The notes under the pieces were generated by a model. That model was not told where the DNA came from and searched no databases. It was given only the letters and a program-made list of their open reading frames with translations. Positions 57,167 to 64,000 of a stretch of DNA of 64,000 bases are shown piece by piece (position 1 is the first letter of the stretch; each line of letters starts with the position of its first letter). Location: contig NZ_JADPMV010000002.1 of assembly GCF_018398425.1 (NCBI RefSeq), forward strand, positions 992,001 through 1,056,000, written 5' to 3'. The DNA comes from Pseudomonas lalucatii. GTDB taxonomy: Bacteria; Pseudomonadota; Gammaproteobacteria; Pseudomonadales; Pseudomonadaceae. The translations under genes and the position numbers were made by a program.

Positions 57167-59548
57167 TCAGTAGACGTCGCGGCGATAGCGCCCGGCCTCG
57201 CGCAACTGCTCCAGGCCGGCGTCGCCGAGGGCTTCTCGCAGCACCCGCTCGACGCCGGCGGCCATGCCCTCCAGGCTGCCACAGACATAGATCGCCGCGC
57301 CGCGCTCGACCCAGGCGCGCAGCTCGTCCGCCGCCTCGCCCAGGCGATCCTGCACATAGACCTTCTGCGCCTGGTCGCGGGAGAAGGCCAGGTCCAGGCG
57401 GGCCAGTTCGCCAGCGGCCCGCCAGGCCTGCAGCTCCTCGCGGCAGTAGAAGTCGTGGGCCGCCTGGCGCTCGCCGAACAGCAGCCAGTTGCGCCTGTGG
57501 CCCATGGCGATGCGCGCCTTGAGCAGCGCCCGCAACCCGGCCAGGCCGGTGCCGTTGCCGATGAGGATCAGCGGCCGGTCATCGGCCGGCGCATGGAAGG
57601 CGCCGTTGCTGCGCAGCCGGGCCCGCAGCGTCTGCCCGGGCTGCGCCTCGGCGGTCAGCCAGCCCGAACCCAGGCCGAGGGCGCCATCGCCGTGGCGCTC
57701 CTGGCGCACGATCAGCTCCAGCACGCCGTCGGCCGGCAGCGAGGCGATCGAGTAGTCCCGCGGCAGCTGCGCGCACTGGTTGCGCGGCAGCACCTCGAGG
57801 ATGTCGCCGGCCCGCCAGTCGGCGTCGGCCGGCGGCTGCAGGCGCAGCAGGAAGGTCGGTGCCCCGGTACCGGCCGGGTTCAGGCAGTGGCGCGCGAGCA
57901 GGCGCCATTCGACGAAGGGCTTTTCCAGCGGCGGTCCCAGGGTCACCCCGGTCAGCTCGCCGAGCCGGCGCTGCCAGAGGGCCAGCGTGGCGTGGTCGCC
58001 GTTATCCACCTCCACCGGCGCGAACAGGCGGCGAGCCCCCTGCTGGTCCAGCCAGTCGTGCAGGCGGCGGGCGAAGCCGCAGAACTGCCGGTACTGGCGG
58101 TCGCCCAGGGCCAGCACCGCGTAGCTCAGCTCGCCCAGCGCCAGCTCGCGGCCGAGCAGCCGGCGCTCGAAGCCCCGGGCGCTGTCCGGCGCCTCGCCGT
58201 CGCCGAAGGTGCTGACCACGAACAGGGCGCGACTGGCCTGGCGCAGGGCCTGCTCGCTCAGCTCGGCCAGCGCGCGCACCTGCACCGGCATGCCGGCGGC
58301 CTGCAACTGCCCGGCCGTGTGCCAGGCCAGCTGTTCGGCCAGGCCGCGCTGGCTGGCGAAGCCGATCAGCCAGCCCTGGGCGTCGCCGGCCGCGCCGACG
58401 GCTCCCCGGGCGAGGCGGATCGCGCGCTTCTTGCGCCGCCGGTCCAGGTACAGCAGCCAGCCGGTGATGGCGAACAACGGCATGGCCGCGCTGGCCAGCA
58501 GCATCAGGATGCGCCCGGCCAGGCCGAAGTACTCGCCGGTATGCAGGGCGTAGACGCTGGTTAGCAGCTGCGCGCCGAGGCTCTTGTCGGCGTAGCGTTC
58601 GTGCCGGGACACCGCGCCGCTCGCCGGGTCCAGGGTGATCTGGTTCAGCGCCCGCGGGTGCGGCGCGTCCTCGAGGAGGTAGAACACCGTCGCCGGCTGC
58701 CCCGCGGCCGCCGGCAGGCGCAGGTTCCAGGCGGCCAGCCCGGGGCCGGCGGCGTCCTGCAGGCTGCGCCACAACGCACCATGGTCGACGCTCGGCGGCG
58801 GCCCGGCAGGCGCCTCGCCGCGCCCGCCACGGCGCTCCCCCGGCTTGCCGCGCTGCTCGCCCGCCGGGGCATCGCCCAGCAGACGGGTCATGCCCTCGCG
58901 GTACCAGTCGTAGGACCAGTACAGGCCGGTCAGGCCGGCCAGCAGATAGAGCAGCAGGCACCAGGTGCCGGCCACCGCGTGCAGGTCCCAGTTGAACGCA
59001 CGGCCCCGCTTCGCCCAGTCGGGGGTCAGCCAGGCGCGCCAGCTCGCGGCCCGGCGCGGCCAGCGCAGGTACAGGCCGGACAGGCAGAAGAACAGCAGCG
59101 CCAGGGTGCTGGCGGCGGTGATCTGCTTGCCCGTCTCGCCCATGGCCAGGAAGCGGTGCAGCTGCAGCATCAGGCCGAAGAAGGCCTGGCCATCGGGCTG
59201 GCCCAGCAGCTCGCCGCTGTAGGGGTCGAAGAAACGCATCGGCCCGCGCCGCTCGCCCGCCGGCGGGGTGAAGAACACCCGCGCCGCGTTGCCGTCGCGA
59301 CCATCGACCCACAGGCCGGAGACCGTCTTGCCCTCGGCCGCCTCGATCCTCGCCACCAGTTCGGCCGGGGCCAGCATCCCCGCCTCGCGCACCTCGACCC
59401 GCAGCACCTGGGGATTGAGGGCGCGCATGATCTCGCCTTCGAAGCTATAGAGCGCGCCGGTCAGGCCCATCAGGGCCAGCACCAGGCCGGCACTGATGCC
59501 GAACAGCCAATGCAGCTGGAACAGGGTTTTCTTCAACACGGGAGGCAC
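57167..59548 (-). CDS. piuB: PepSY membrane flavoreductase (PiuB-like; PepSY_TM-flavodoxin-FNR fusion)
   Basis: A 793-residue fusion. Residues 1-385 form a PepSY-associated transmembrane module with four or so helices (first at about 10-32, last near 365-385) and a periplasmic PepSY part. Residues ~390-530 are a flavodoxin domain ([19 protein letters not shown]). Residues ~545-793 form an FAD/NADPH reductase, with RDYSIAS and [12 protein letters not shown]. The likely role is moving electrons from NADPH across the inner membrane, possibly to reduce ferric siderophore in the periplasm. It lies after piuC and before pxpA on the same strand. PA4513 of PAO1 is similar as I recall. Confidence 0.88.
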   Translation of the reverse strand: MPPVLKKTLFQLHWLFGISAGLVLALMGLTGALYSFEGEIMRALNPQVLRVEVREAGMLAPAELVARIEAAEGKTVSGLWVDGRDGNAARVFFTPPAGERRGPMRFFDPYSGELLGQPDGQAFFGLMLQLHRFLAMGETGKQITAASTLALLFFCLSGLYLRWPRRAASWRAWLTPDWAKRGRAFNWDLHAVAGTWCLLLYLLAGLTGLYWSYDWYREGMTRLLGDAPAGEQRGKPGERRGGRGEAPAGPPPSVDHGALWRSLQDAAGPGLAAWNLRLPAAAGQPATVFYLLEDAPHPRALNQITLDPASGAVSRHERYADKSLGAQLLTSVYALHTGEYFGLAGRILMLLASAAMPLFAITGWLLYLDRRRKKRAIRLARGAVGAAGDAQGWLIGFASQRGLAEQLAWHTAGQLQAAGMPVQVRALAELSEQALRQASRALFVVSTFGDGEAPDSARGFERRLLGRELALGELSYAVLALGDRQYRQFCGFARRLHDWLDQQGARRLFAPVEVDNGDHATLALWQRRLGELTGVTLGPPLEKPFVEWRLLARHCLNPAGTGAPTFLLRLQPPADADWRAGDILEVLPRNQCAQLPRDYSIASLPADGVLELIVRQERHGDGALGLGSGWLTAEAQPGQTLRARLRSNGAFHAPADDRPLILIGNGTGLAGLRALLKARIAMGHRRNWLLFGERQAAHDFYCREELQAWRAAGELARLDLAFSRDQAQKVYVQDRLGEAADELRAWVERGAAIYVCGSLEGMAAGVERVLREALGDAGLEQLREAGRYRRDVY

Positions 59549-59588
59549 CTACTCGGATGTCGACCGCCACGGCCGTCAATGCGATGCG

Positions 59589-59616
59589 ATTGTATTTGAG
59601 AACATATTTCATTAAA
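59589..59616 (-). promoter_or_regulatory. Candidate piuB promoter with a weak Fur box
   Basis: On the minus strand a TACAAT -10 lies 41 bp before the piuB start. A 19-bp stretch at 59598-59616 matches 11 of 19 bases of the Fur consensus. The -35 (GTTTAA) is poor. Sequence support is modest; iron-related context raises its likelihood. Confidence 0.35.
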
Positions 59617-59634
59617 CCCGGACGGCCGGGCTTT
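59614..59634 (-). terminator. Short hairpin after piuC
   Basis: The 5-bp stem CCCGG/CCGGG with an ACGG loop is followed by GTTTAAT on the minus strand, 56 bp past the piuC stop. It partly overlaps the candidate piuB Fur site. Confidence 0.4.
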
Positions 59635-59689
59635 AGCCTTTATTTACACCGCCGACCGGCCGCCACGCCCAGGACCACGGGGCCTGCCG

Positions 59690-60373
59690 CTACAGCTCCG
59701 CCCAGCGCCGCAACAGGTTGTGGTACACCCCGGTCAGCTGCACGCTGCTGGCATGGCCGGCGCCCAGCTCGCGGTTGAGTTGCTGGATGCTCGAGTCCAG
59801 GTCGAACAGCAGGCTGCGCTGGCCATCGTCGCGGACCATGCTCTGCAGCCAGAAGAAGGAACAGACCCGCGCCCCGCGGGTCACCGGCTTGACCCGGTGC
59901 AGGCTGGTGGACGGGTAGAGGATCAGGTCGCCGGCCGGCAGCTTGACGCTGTGGGCGCCGTAGGTGTCCTCGACCAGCAGCTCGCCGCCGTCGTACTCCT
60001 CGGGACCGGTGAAGAACAGCGTGGCCGACAGGTCGGTGCGGATGCGCTGGCCCGTGCCGCGCACCTCGCGCACCGCGTTGTCCACATGCAGGCCGAACGA
60101 CTGGCCGCCCTGGTAGCAGTTGAACAGCGGCGGGAACACCTTGCTCGGCAAGGCGGCCGAGACGAACAGCGGGTTGCGCTCGAGCGCGGCGAGGATCAGC
60201 GCGCCCATGGCCTGGGCCTCGGGACAGTCCTCGGGCAGCTGCAGGTTGTCCTTGGCCATGGCCGACTGGAAGCCGGCGGTGGCCTTGCCGTCGATCCACT
60301 GCGCCTGCTGCAGCAATCGGCGGCACTCGGCGACCTGCTCGGGCGTCAGGACCTGGGGGATATGCACCATCAT
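59690..60373 (-). CDS. piuC: PKHD-type Fe(II)/2-oxoglutarate hydroxylase PiuC
   Basis: A 227-residue Fe(II)/2-oxoglutarate dioxygenase. The iron ligands are His96 and Asp98 (GLHVDN) and His159 (SLHRVKPV), and Arg169 would bind 2-oxoglutarate. It is Ybix/PiuC-like. Such genes follow TonB receptors such as Fiu and PiuA and are iron-repressed, but the substrate is unknown. Two ATGs in a row open it; GAGGAG lies 9 bp before the first. A hairpin stands in the 65-bp gap after piuA. Confidence 0.93.
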   Translation of the reverse strand: MMVHIPQVLTPEQVAECRRLLQQAQWIDGKATAGFQSAMAKDNLQLPEDCPEAQAMGALILAALERNPLFVSAALPSKVFPPLFNCYQGGQSFGLHVDNAVREVRGTGQRIRTDLSATLFFTGPEEYDGGELLVEDTYGAHSVKLPAGDLILYPSTSLHRVKPVTRGARVCSFFWLQSMVRDDGQRSLLFDLDSSIQQLNRELGAGHASSVQLTGVYHNLLRRWAEL

Positions 60374-60397
60374 CGGGAAATACTCCTCAAACGGCAA

Positions 60398-60419
60398 AGC
60401 CCCGTCTGTTGACGGGGCT
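60398..60419 (-). terminator. Attenuator-like hairpin between piuA and piuC
   Basis: The 9-bp stem AGCCCCGTC/GACGGGGCT has a four-base loop. On the minus strand it is followed by TTG only. It lies 19 bp beyond the piuA stop, so most transcripts could end here while some continue into piuC. Confidence 0.6.
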
Positions 60420-60438
60420 CTGCCTGCAGGGCTAGGGG

Positions 60439-62670
60439 CTAGAAGGAGAAGTTGGCCGCCAGGATCGCGGTGCGCCCCTCGCCCGGCACCAGGGCCGAGG
60501 AGCGGGCATCGGTGCCGATGCTGCCGCGAATCCGGTCGTAGTACTCCTCGTCGAACAGGTTGCGCACGTTCAGCTGCAGCTCCAGCGCATCGCTGACCTG
60601 GTAGCCCAGCATGGCGCTGTGCACCCAGTATTCGGCGACCTTGGCGGTGTCGACGTTGGTCACGTTGCGCTTGCCGACGTACTGCGCGCCGTAGCCCAGC
60701 TCCCAGGCCGGCGCCAGCTGGTAGGTGCTCCACAGGCTGAACGAATGCGGCGGCGTGTTGGCCAAGGCCTGGCCCTCCTGGGCAACGTCGGCGGCGGCCG
60801 CCTTGATGATCTCGCTGTCGAGGTAGGTGTAGTTGGCGAATACGTCCCAGCGCGCACTCAGCTTGCCGGAGACGCCCAGCTCGAGGCCATCGACCCGCTG
60901 CTTGCCGTCGAGGATGATCGGGTCGCCCAGCGGGTCGCTGTTGGCGACCCGCCCGTTGGTCTTGGTCACCCGGAAGATGGCGGCATTCAGGGCCAGACGC
61001 TGGTCGAGCAGCTCCCATTTGGTGCCCAGCTCCCAGGTCTCGTTTTCCTCGGGATCGAGGTCCTGATTGTTGGCGGCCAGGCCGGCACCGCGGGAGGCCA
61101 GGTCTTCGGCCGAGGGATTGAACGAGTTGCCCCAGGCCAGGTAGATGCGGCCATTGTCGGCCGGCTTGTAGACCAGGCCGAGACGGCTGCTGACCACCTC
61201 GTCGGAGGACTCCAGGTCGTCGCTCCAGCTGTACTGGTTGCCGTAGCCCGGCACCGCGGCGATGCTGGCGTTCTTCGCCTCGCCCTCGACATGGTCGTAA
61301 CGCAGGCCGGCGCTGAGGTCCCACTGCTCGTTGAGGGCGATGGTGTCGAACAGGTAGACGGCCTCGCCGTCGAGTTGCGCCTCGACCCGCGCGGTGTCCT
61401 GCTTGTTGGTCGGCCCGGTGTAGTAGCCCGGCGGGTTGAAGATATCGAAATTGCGCCCGCTGAAGTCCAGGCCATGGGTGAAGGTGGTGCGCGCGTAGTC
61501 CTCGCGGGAGACTTCCAGGCCGCTCACCAGGGTGTGGGCCAGGGGGCCGGTGTTGAAGCGCCAGGTCAGGTTGCTCTGGTTGATCGCCAGGCTGGTGTCG
61601 TAGTCGCGGCCATGGCCCTGGGGGCCCGCCGGCACGTAGCGGCCGACCGGCTGGCCGGAGACGTTGATGTGCGAGGCCGACACCACGGTGAGGCGCTGGG
61701 TCTCCATGTAGCGGGCCAGGTTGCTGAAGCTCAGCCGGTCGTTGAAATCGTGCTCGAACTCGACCGTGAAGGCATCGACGTCGGTCTCTTCGGTGTCGAT
61801 GTTGTGGAAGCCGTAGTAGTTGTCGCGATCCACGCCGGCCAGCACCTCGCCGTTGCGCGCCGGCAGGCCGTAGTCCGGCAGGTTCTTGTCGGACTGGCGG
61901 AAGTAGCTCAGGGTCAGGCGGGTCGGGCCGTCCATGCCGAAGCTCAGGGAAGGGGCGACACCCCAGCGCTCGAGGTCGATATGCTCGCGCCCGGCCACCT
62001 CGTTCTGGTGGCCCATCAGGTTGAGGCGCAACGCCGCGCCCTCGAGCTCGTCGAGCGGCTGGTTGAGGTCCGCGGTCAGGCGCTGGTAGTTGTCGGTGCC
62101 CAGGCCGACGCTGGCGCGGTTGAAGGCACGCGCCTCGGGCGTCTTGCTGACCAGGTTGACCACCCCGCCGGTGGCGCCGGCGCCGCCGTAGGTCGAGCTG
62201 GGGCCCTTGATCACTTCCACCGCTTCCAGGTTGAAGCTGTCGTTGCGGGTGGTCTGGGCGCTGTCGCGCAGGCCGTCGATCTGGATGCTGTTGTTGGCGC
62301 CGAAGCCGCGGATGTTGATGCTGTCGCCCAGGCCACCGCCGCCCTCGCCGGCGGCGAAGGTGATGCCGGAGACGTTGGACAGCACCTGGCGCAGGCTCAG
62401 GGCGTTCTGTTCCTCGATCACCGCCCGCGGCACCACGGTGATGGTCTGCGGGGTGTCGAGCAGCGGCGCGCTGTACTTCGGCGAGGAGGCCTTGTCGACC
62501 TTGTAACCGTCCTCCTGCTGGCCGTTGACCGTCACGCTGCCGAGCTCGACCGCCTCGCCGCTCTGCGCGGCCATGCCGGCACCGGCCCAGGAGGCCATGG
62601 CCAGACCGATGGCCGAAGCCAGTAGACGACGCTGCGGCAGACTGCCCTTACCCTTGCCACACTTGCGCAT
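60439..62670 (-). CDS. piuA: TonB-dependent catecholate-type siderophore receptor PiuA
   Basis: A 743-residue outer-membrane receptor: a signal peptide ending near GMAAQ, a plug domain ([44 protein letters not shown]) and a 22-strand barrel ending in phenylalanine (ILAANFSF). No STN signalling domain, so it does not act with an ECF sigma factor. Fiu/PiuA receptors take up monocatechol compounds and siderophore-drug conjugates. I take the ATG at 62670 with GGGAG 8 bp upstream. A Fur box and sigma-70 promoter precede it. Confidence 0.93.
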   Translation of the reverse strand: MRKCGKGKGSLPQRRLLASAIGLAMASWAGAGMAAQSGEAVELGSVTVNGQQEDGYKVDKASSPKYSAPLLDTPQTITVVPRAVIEEQNALSLRQVLSNVSGITFAAGEGGGGLGDSINIRGFGANNSIQIDGLRDSAQTTRNDSFNLEAVEVIKGPSSTYGGAGATGGVVNLVSKTPEARAFNRASVGLGTDNYQRLTADLNQPLDELEGAALRLNLMGHQNEVAGREHIDLERWGVAPSLSFGMDGPTRLTLSYFRQSDKNLPDYGLPARNGEVLAGVDRDNYYGFHNIDTEETDVDAFTVEFEHDFNDRLSFSNLARYMETQRLTVVSASHINVSGQPVGRYVPAGPQGHGRDYDTSLAINQSNLTWRFNTGPLAHTLVSGLEVSREDYARTTFTHGLDFSGRNFDIFNPPGYYTGPTNKQDTARVEAQLDGEAVYLFDTIALNEQWDLSAGLRYDHVEGEAKNASIAAVPGYGNQYSWSDDLESSDEVVSSRLGLVYKPADNGRIYLAWGNSFNPSAEDLASRGAGLAANNQDLDPEENETWELGTKWELLDQRLALNAAIFRVTKTNGRVANSDPLGDPIILDGKQRVDGLELGVSGKLSARWDVFANYTYLDSEIIKAAAADVAQEGQALANTPPHSFSLWSTYQLAPAWELGYGAQYVGKRNVTNVDTAKVAEYWVHSAMLGYQVSDALELQLNVRNLFDEEYYDRIRGSIGTDARSSALVPGEGRTAILAANFSF

Positions 62671-62700
62671 GCGAATCACTCCCAAATAGAAAGAGACGCG

Positions 62701-62728
62701 ATTCTATTCGATAAGCATTATCAATCAA
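62701..62728 (-). promoter_or_regulatory. piuA promoter
   Basis: On the minus strand TTGATT (62723-62728) and TAGAAT (62701-62706) are 16 bp apart. The Fur site occupies the spacer between them, the standard layout of an iron-repressed promoter. Confidence 0.65.
62709..62723 (-). promoter_or_regulatory. Fur box of piuA
   Basis: TGATAATGCTTATCG matches 12 of 15 bases of the 7-1-7 Fur consensus TGATAATnATTATCA, with a perfect left half. It lies 39 bp before the piuA ATG inside the promoter. Confidence 0.8.
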
Positions 62729-62804
62729 GATTTATTTCGCGAAGTGCGGAACTTTTCCTCAGCCGCCGCCGGCCGCAGCCCGAGCCAGGCCCCACAAACG
62801 CAAA

Positions 62805-62824
62805 GACCCGCCTGAGGGCGGGTC
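62805..62824 (-). terminator. Terminator after speC
   Basis: The 8-bp stem GACCCGCC/GGCGGGTC with a TGAG loop is followed on the minus strand by TTTGCGTTTG. It lies 27 bp past the speC stop. Confidence 0.75.
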
Positions 62825-62850
62825 CTGGTGCGGCTGCAGGGCGGGGCGGC

Positions 62851-64000
62851 CTAGAGGTAGAAGGCCTTCAGCGGCGGGAAGCCGTTGAACTCCACCGCGC
62901 TGTAGCTGGTGGTGTAGGCGCCGGTGGACAGCCAGTAGAGGCGATCGCCGATGGCCAGGTTCAGCGGCAGGCCGTACTTGTAGTGCTCGTACATGATGTC
63001 GGCGCTGTCGCAGGTGGGACCGGCGATCACCACCTCTTCCATCTCGCCCTTCTTCTCGGTCCAGATCGGGAACTTGATCGCCTCGTCCATGGTTTCGATC
63101 AGGCCGCTGAACTTGCCCACGTCGGTGTACACCCAGCGCTCCACGGCGGTACGCGACTTGCGCGACACCAGCACCACTTCGCTGACCAGGATGCCGGAGT
63201 TGGAGATCAGCGAACGGCCCGGCTCGAGGATGATTTCCGGCAGGTCGTCGCCGAAGTCGTCCTTGAGGAAGCGGATGATCTCCTCGGCGTAGGTTTCCAG
63301 GCTGTTGGTGCGGGTGATGTAGTTGGCCGGGAAGCCGCCGCCCATGTTGATCATCTTCAGCTCGATGCCGTCTTCTTCCTTGAGCCGCTCGAAGATCACC
63401 TTGACCTTGGCGATGGCCGCGTCCCACACGTCGATGTCGCGCTGCTGCGAGCCGACGTGGAAGGAAATGCCGTAGGGCACCAGGCCCAGCTGCTTGGCCA
63501 GGATCAGCAGGTCCAGGGCCATGTCGGTCTGGCAGCCGAACTTGCGCGACAGCGGCCAGTCGGCCGAGGTCGAGCCCTCGGTGAGGATGCGCACGTAGAT
63601 CTTCGAGCCCGGCGCCGCCTTGGCGATGTTGCGCAGGTCCGCTTCGGAGTCGGTGGCGAACATGCGCACGCCCTTCTCGTAGAAGTAGCGCACGTCGCGG
63701 GCTTTCTTGATGGTGTTGCCGTAGCTGATGCGCTCGGGACCGACGCCGCAGCCCATGACCTTGTCCAGCTCGTAGATCGAGGCGATGTCGAAGTTCGAGC
63801 CCTTGTCCTTGAGCAGCTCGATGATCTCCACCGCCGGGTTGGCCTTGACCGCGTAGTAGATCTTGGCGAACTCGAAACCGGCGCGCAGGTCGTCGTAGGC
63901 CTGGCTGATGATCTGCGTGTCGATCACCACGAAGGGGGTTTCTTGCTTGTCGGCGAAGGCCTTCATCTTCTGGAAGGTTTCGCGCGGGTAGTAGTCTTCA
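62851..64000 (-). CDS. speC: Ornithine decarboxylase (5' end cut by window edge)
   Basis: A fold-type III PLP decarboxylase of the eukaryote-like (alanine-racemase-fold) group. Visible are the PLP lysine in YYAVKANP, FHVGSQQRD, the glycine loop INMGGGFPANY, EPGRSLI, and the catalytic Cys in GPTCDSADIMYEHY. It turns ornithine into putrescine. The frame is open to the window edge (EDYYPRETFQKMKAF upstream of the first in-window Met), so only a few N-terminal codons are missing. About 382 residues are seen. Transcribed towards piuA, and ended by a hairpin. Confidence 0.95.
   Translation of the reverse strand, partial: EDYYPRETFQKMKAFADKQETPFVVIDTQIISQAYDDLRAGFEFAKIYYAVKANPAVEIIELLKDKGSNFDIASIYELDKVMGCGVGPERISYGNTIKKARDVRYFYEKGVRMFATDSEADLRNIAKAAPGSKIYVRILTEGSTSADWPLSRKFGCQTDMALDLLILAKQLGLVPYGISFHVGSQQRDIDVWDAAIAKVKVIFERLKEEDGIELKMINMGGGFPANYITRTNSLETYAEEIIRFLKDDFGDDLPEIILEPGRSLISNSGILVSEVVLVSRKSRTAVERWVYTDVGKFSGLIETMDEAIKFPIWTEKKGEMEEVVIAGPTCDSADIMYEHYKYGLPLNLAIGDRLYWLSTGAYTTSYSAVEFNGFPPLKAFYL

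Noticed and set aside
55496..58564. 1022-codon open frame on the plus strand across pxpCBA and piuB
   Set aside because: Antisense shadow covering four genes on the other strand, with low-complexity Arg/Pro/Gly composition and no initiation site.
60619..62625. 668-codon open frame on the plus strand opposite piuA
   Set aside because: Antisense shadow of a TonB receptor; no ribosome site or family sequence.

Overview
The window reads as a contiguous piece of a Pseudomonas chromosome. Coding density is very high, the DNA is strongly GC-rich with G/C-ending codons throughout, and the gene order follows the P. aeruginosa PAO1 block from about zapE/trpS to speC as I remember it (algW, hisCDG-murA, mla, kds-lpt-rpoN-ptsN, tldD-rng-mre-gatCAB, roxSR, dpp, piu). 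Base composition and synteny were judged by eye. I see no phage, insertion sequence, integron, tRNA, rRNA or CRISPR array. The exact species cannot be named from the sequence.

Layout. 1-10 kb: the 3' part of a GlxA-type AraC regulator, zapE, trpS, a small hydrolase, zapG, the sulfate-activation genes cysD-cysNC, a Nif3-like protein and the periplasmic protease algW. 10-25 kb: hisG-hisD-hisC and ibaG-murA. Next come the outer-membrane lipid-asymmetry operon mlaFEDCB, divergent from the Kdo and LPS-transport genes kdsD-kdsC-lptC-lptA-lptB, which run into rpoN-hpf-ptsN-rapZ-ptsO. 25-38 kb: pmbA, darP(yjgA), tldD, a nitrilase-family gene, yhdP, rng, maf and mreBCD. 38-47 kb: gatCAB, a short RlpA-like lipoprotein, a Ca/Na antiporter, an AEC carrier, the redox two-component pair roxS-roxR and a SIMPL-domain protein.

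47-57 kb holds a peptide-nitrogen block. Two tandem dipeptide-binding proteins and dppBCDF lie on the plus strand and converge on pxpA-pxpB-pxpC (5-oxoprolinase) on the minus strand. 57-63 kb is an iron-acquisition block on the minus strand, piuA-piuC-piuB, with a good Fur box before piuA. The window ends inside speC (ornithine decarboxylase).

Most of the window is conserved core genome, and I did not find a clearly new multi-gene system. The observations worth following are mostly in non-coding DNA. They are a RegA/RoxR-type operator between roxS and the SIMPL gene, a SlyA/MarR-like palindrome before the AEC carrier, a REPIN that supplies the stop codon of the second dppA, and a perfect 18-bp inverted repeat before nit. 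Others are a likely non-ATG start for mreC behind a terminator-like hairpin, and long hairpins without U-tracts at three convergent gene boundaries. Several PAO1 gene sets I expected in the gaps (fagA-fumC1-sodM, the mag operon, psdR-mdpA) are absent.
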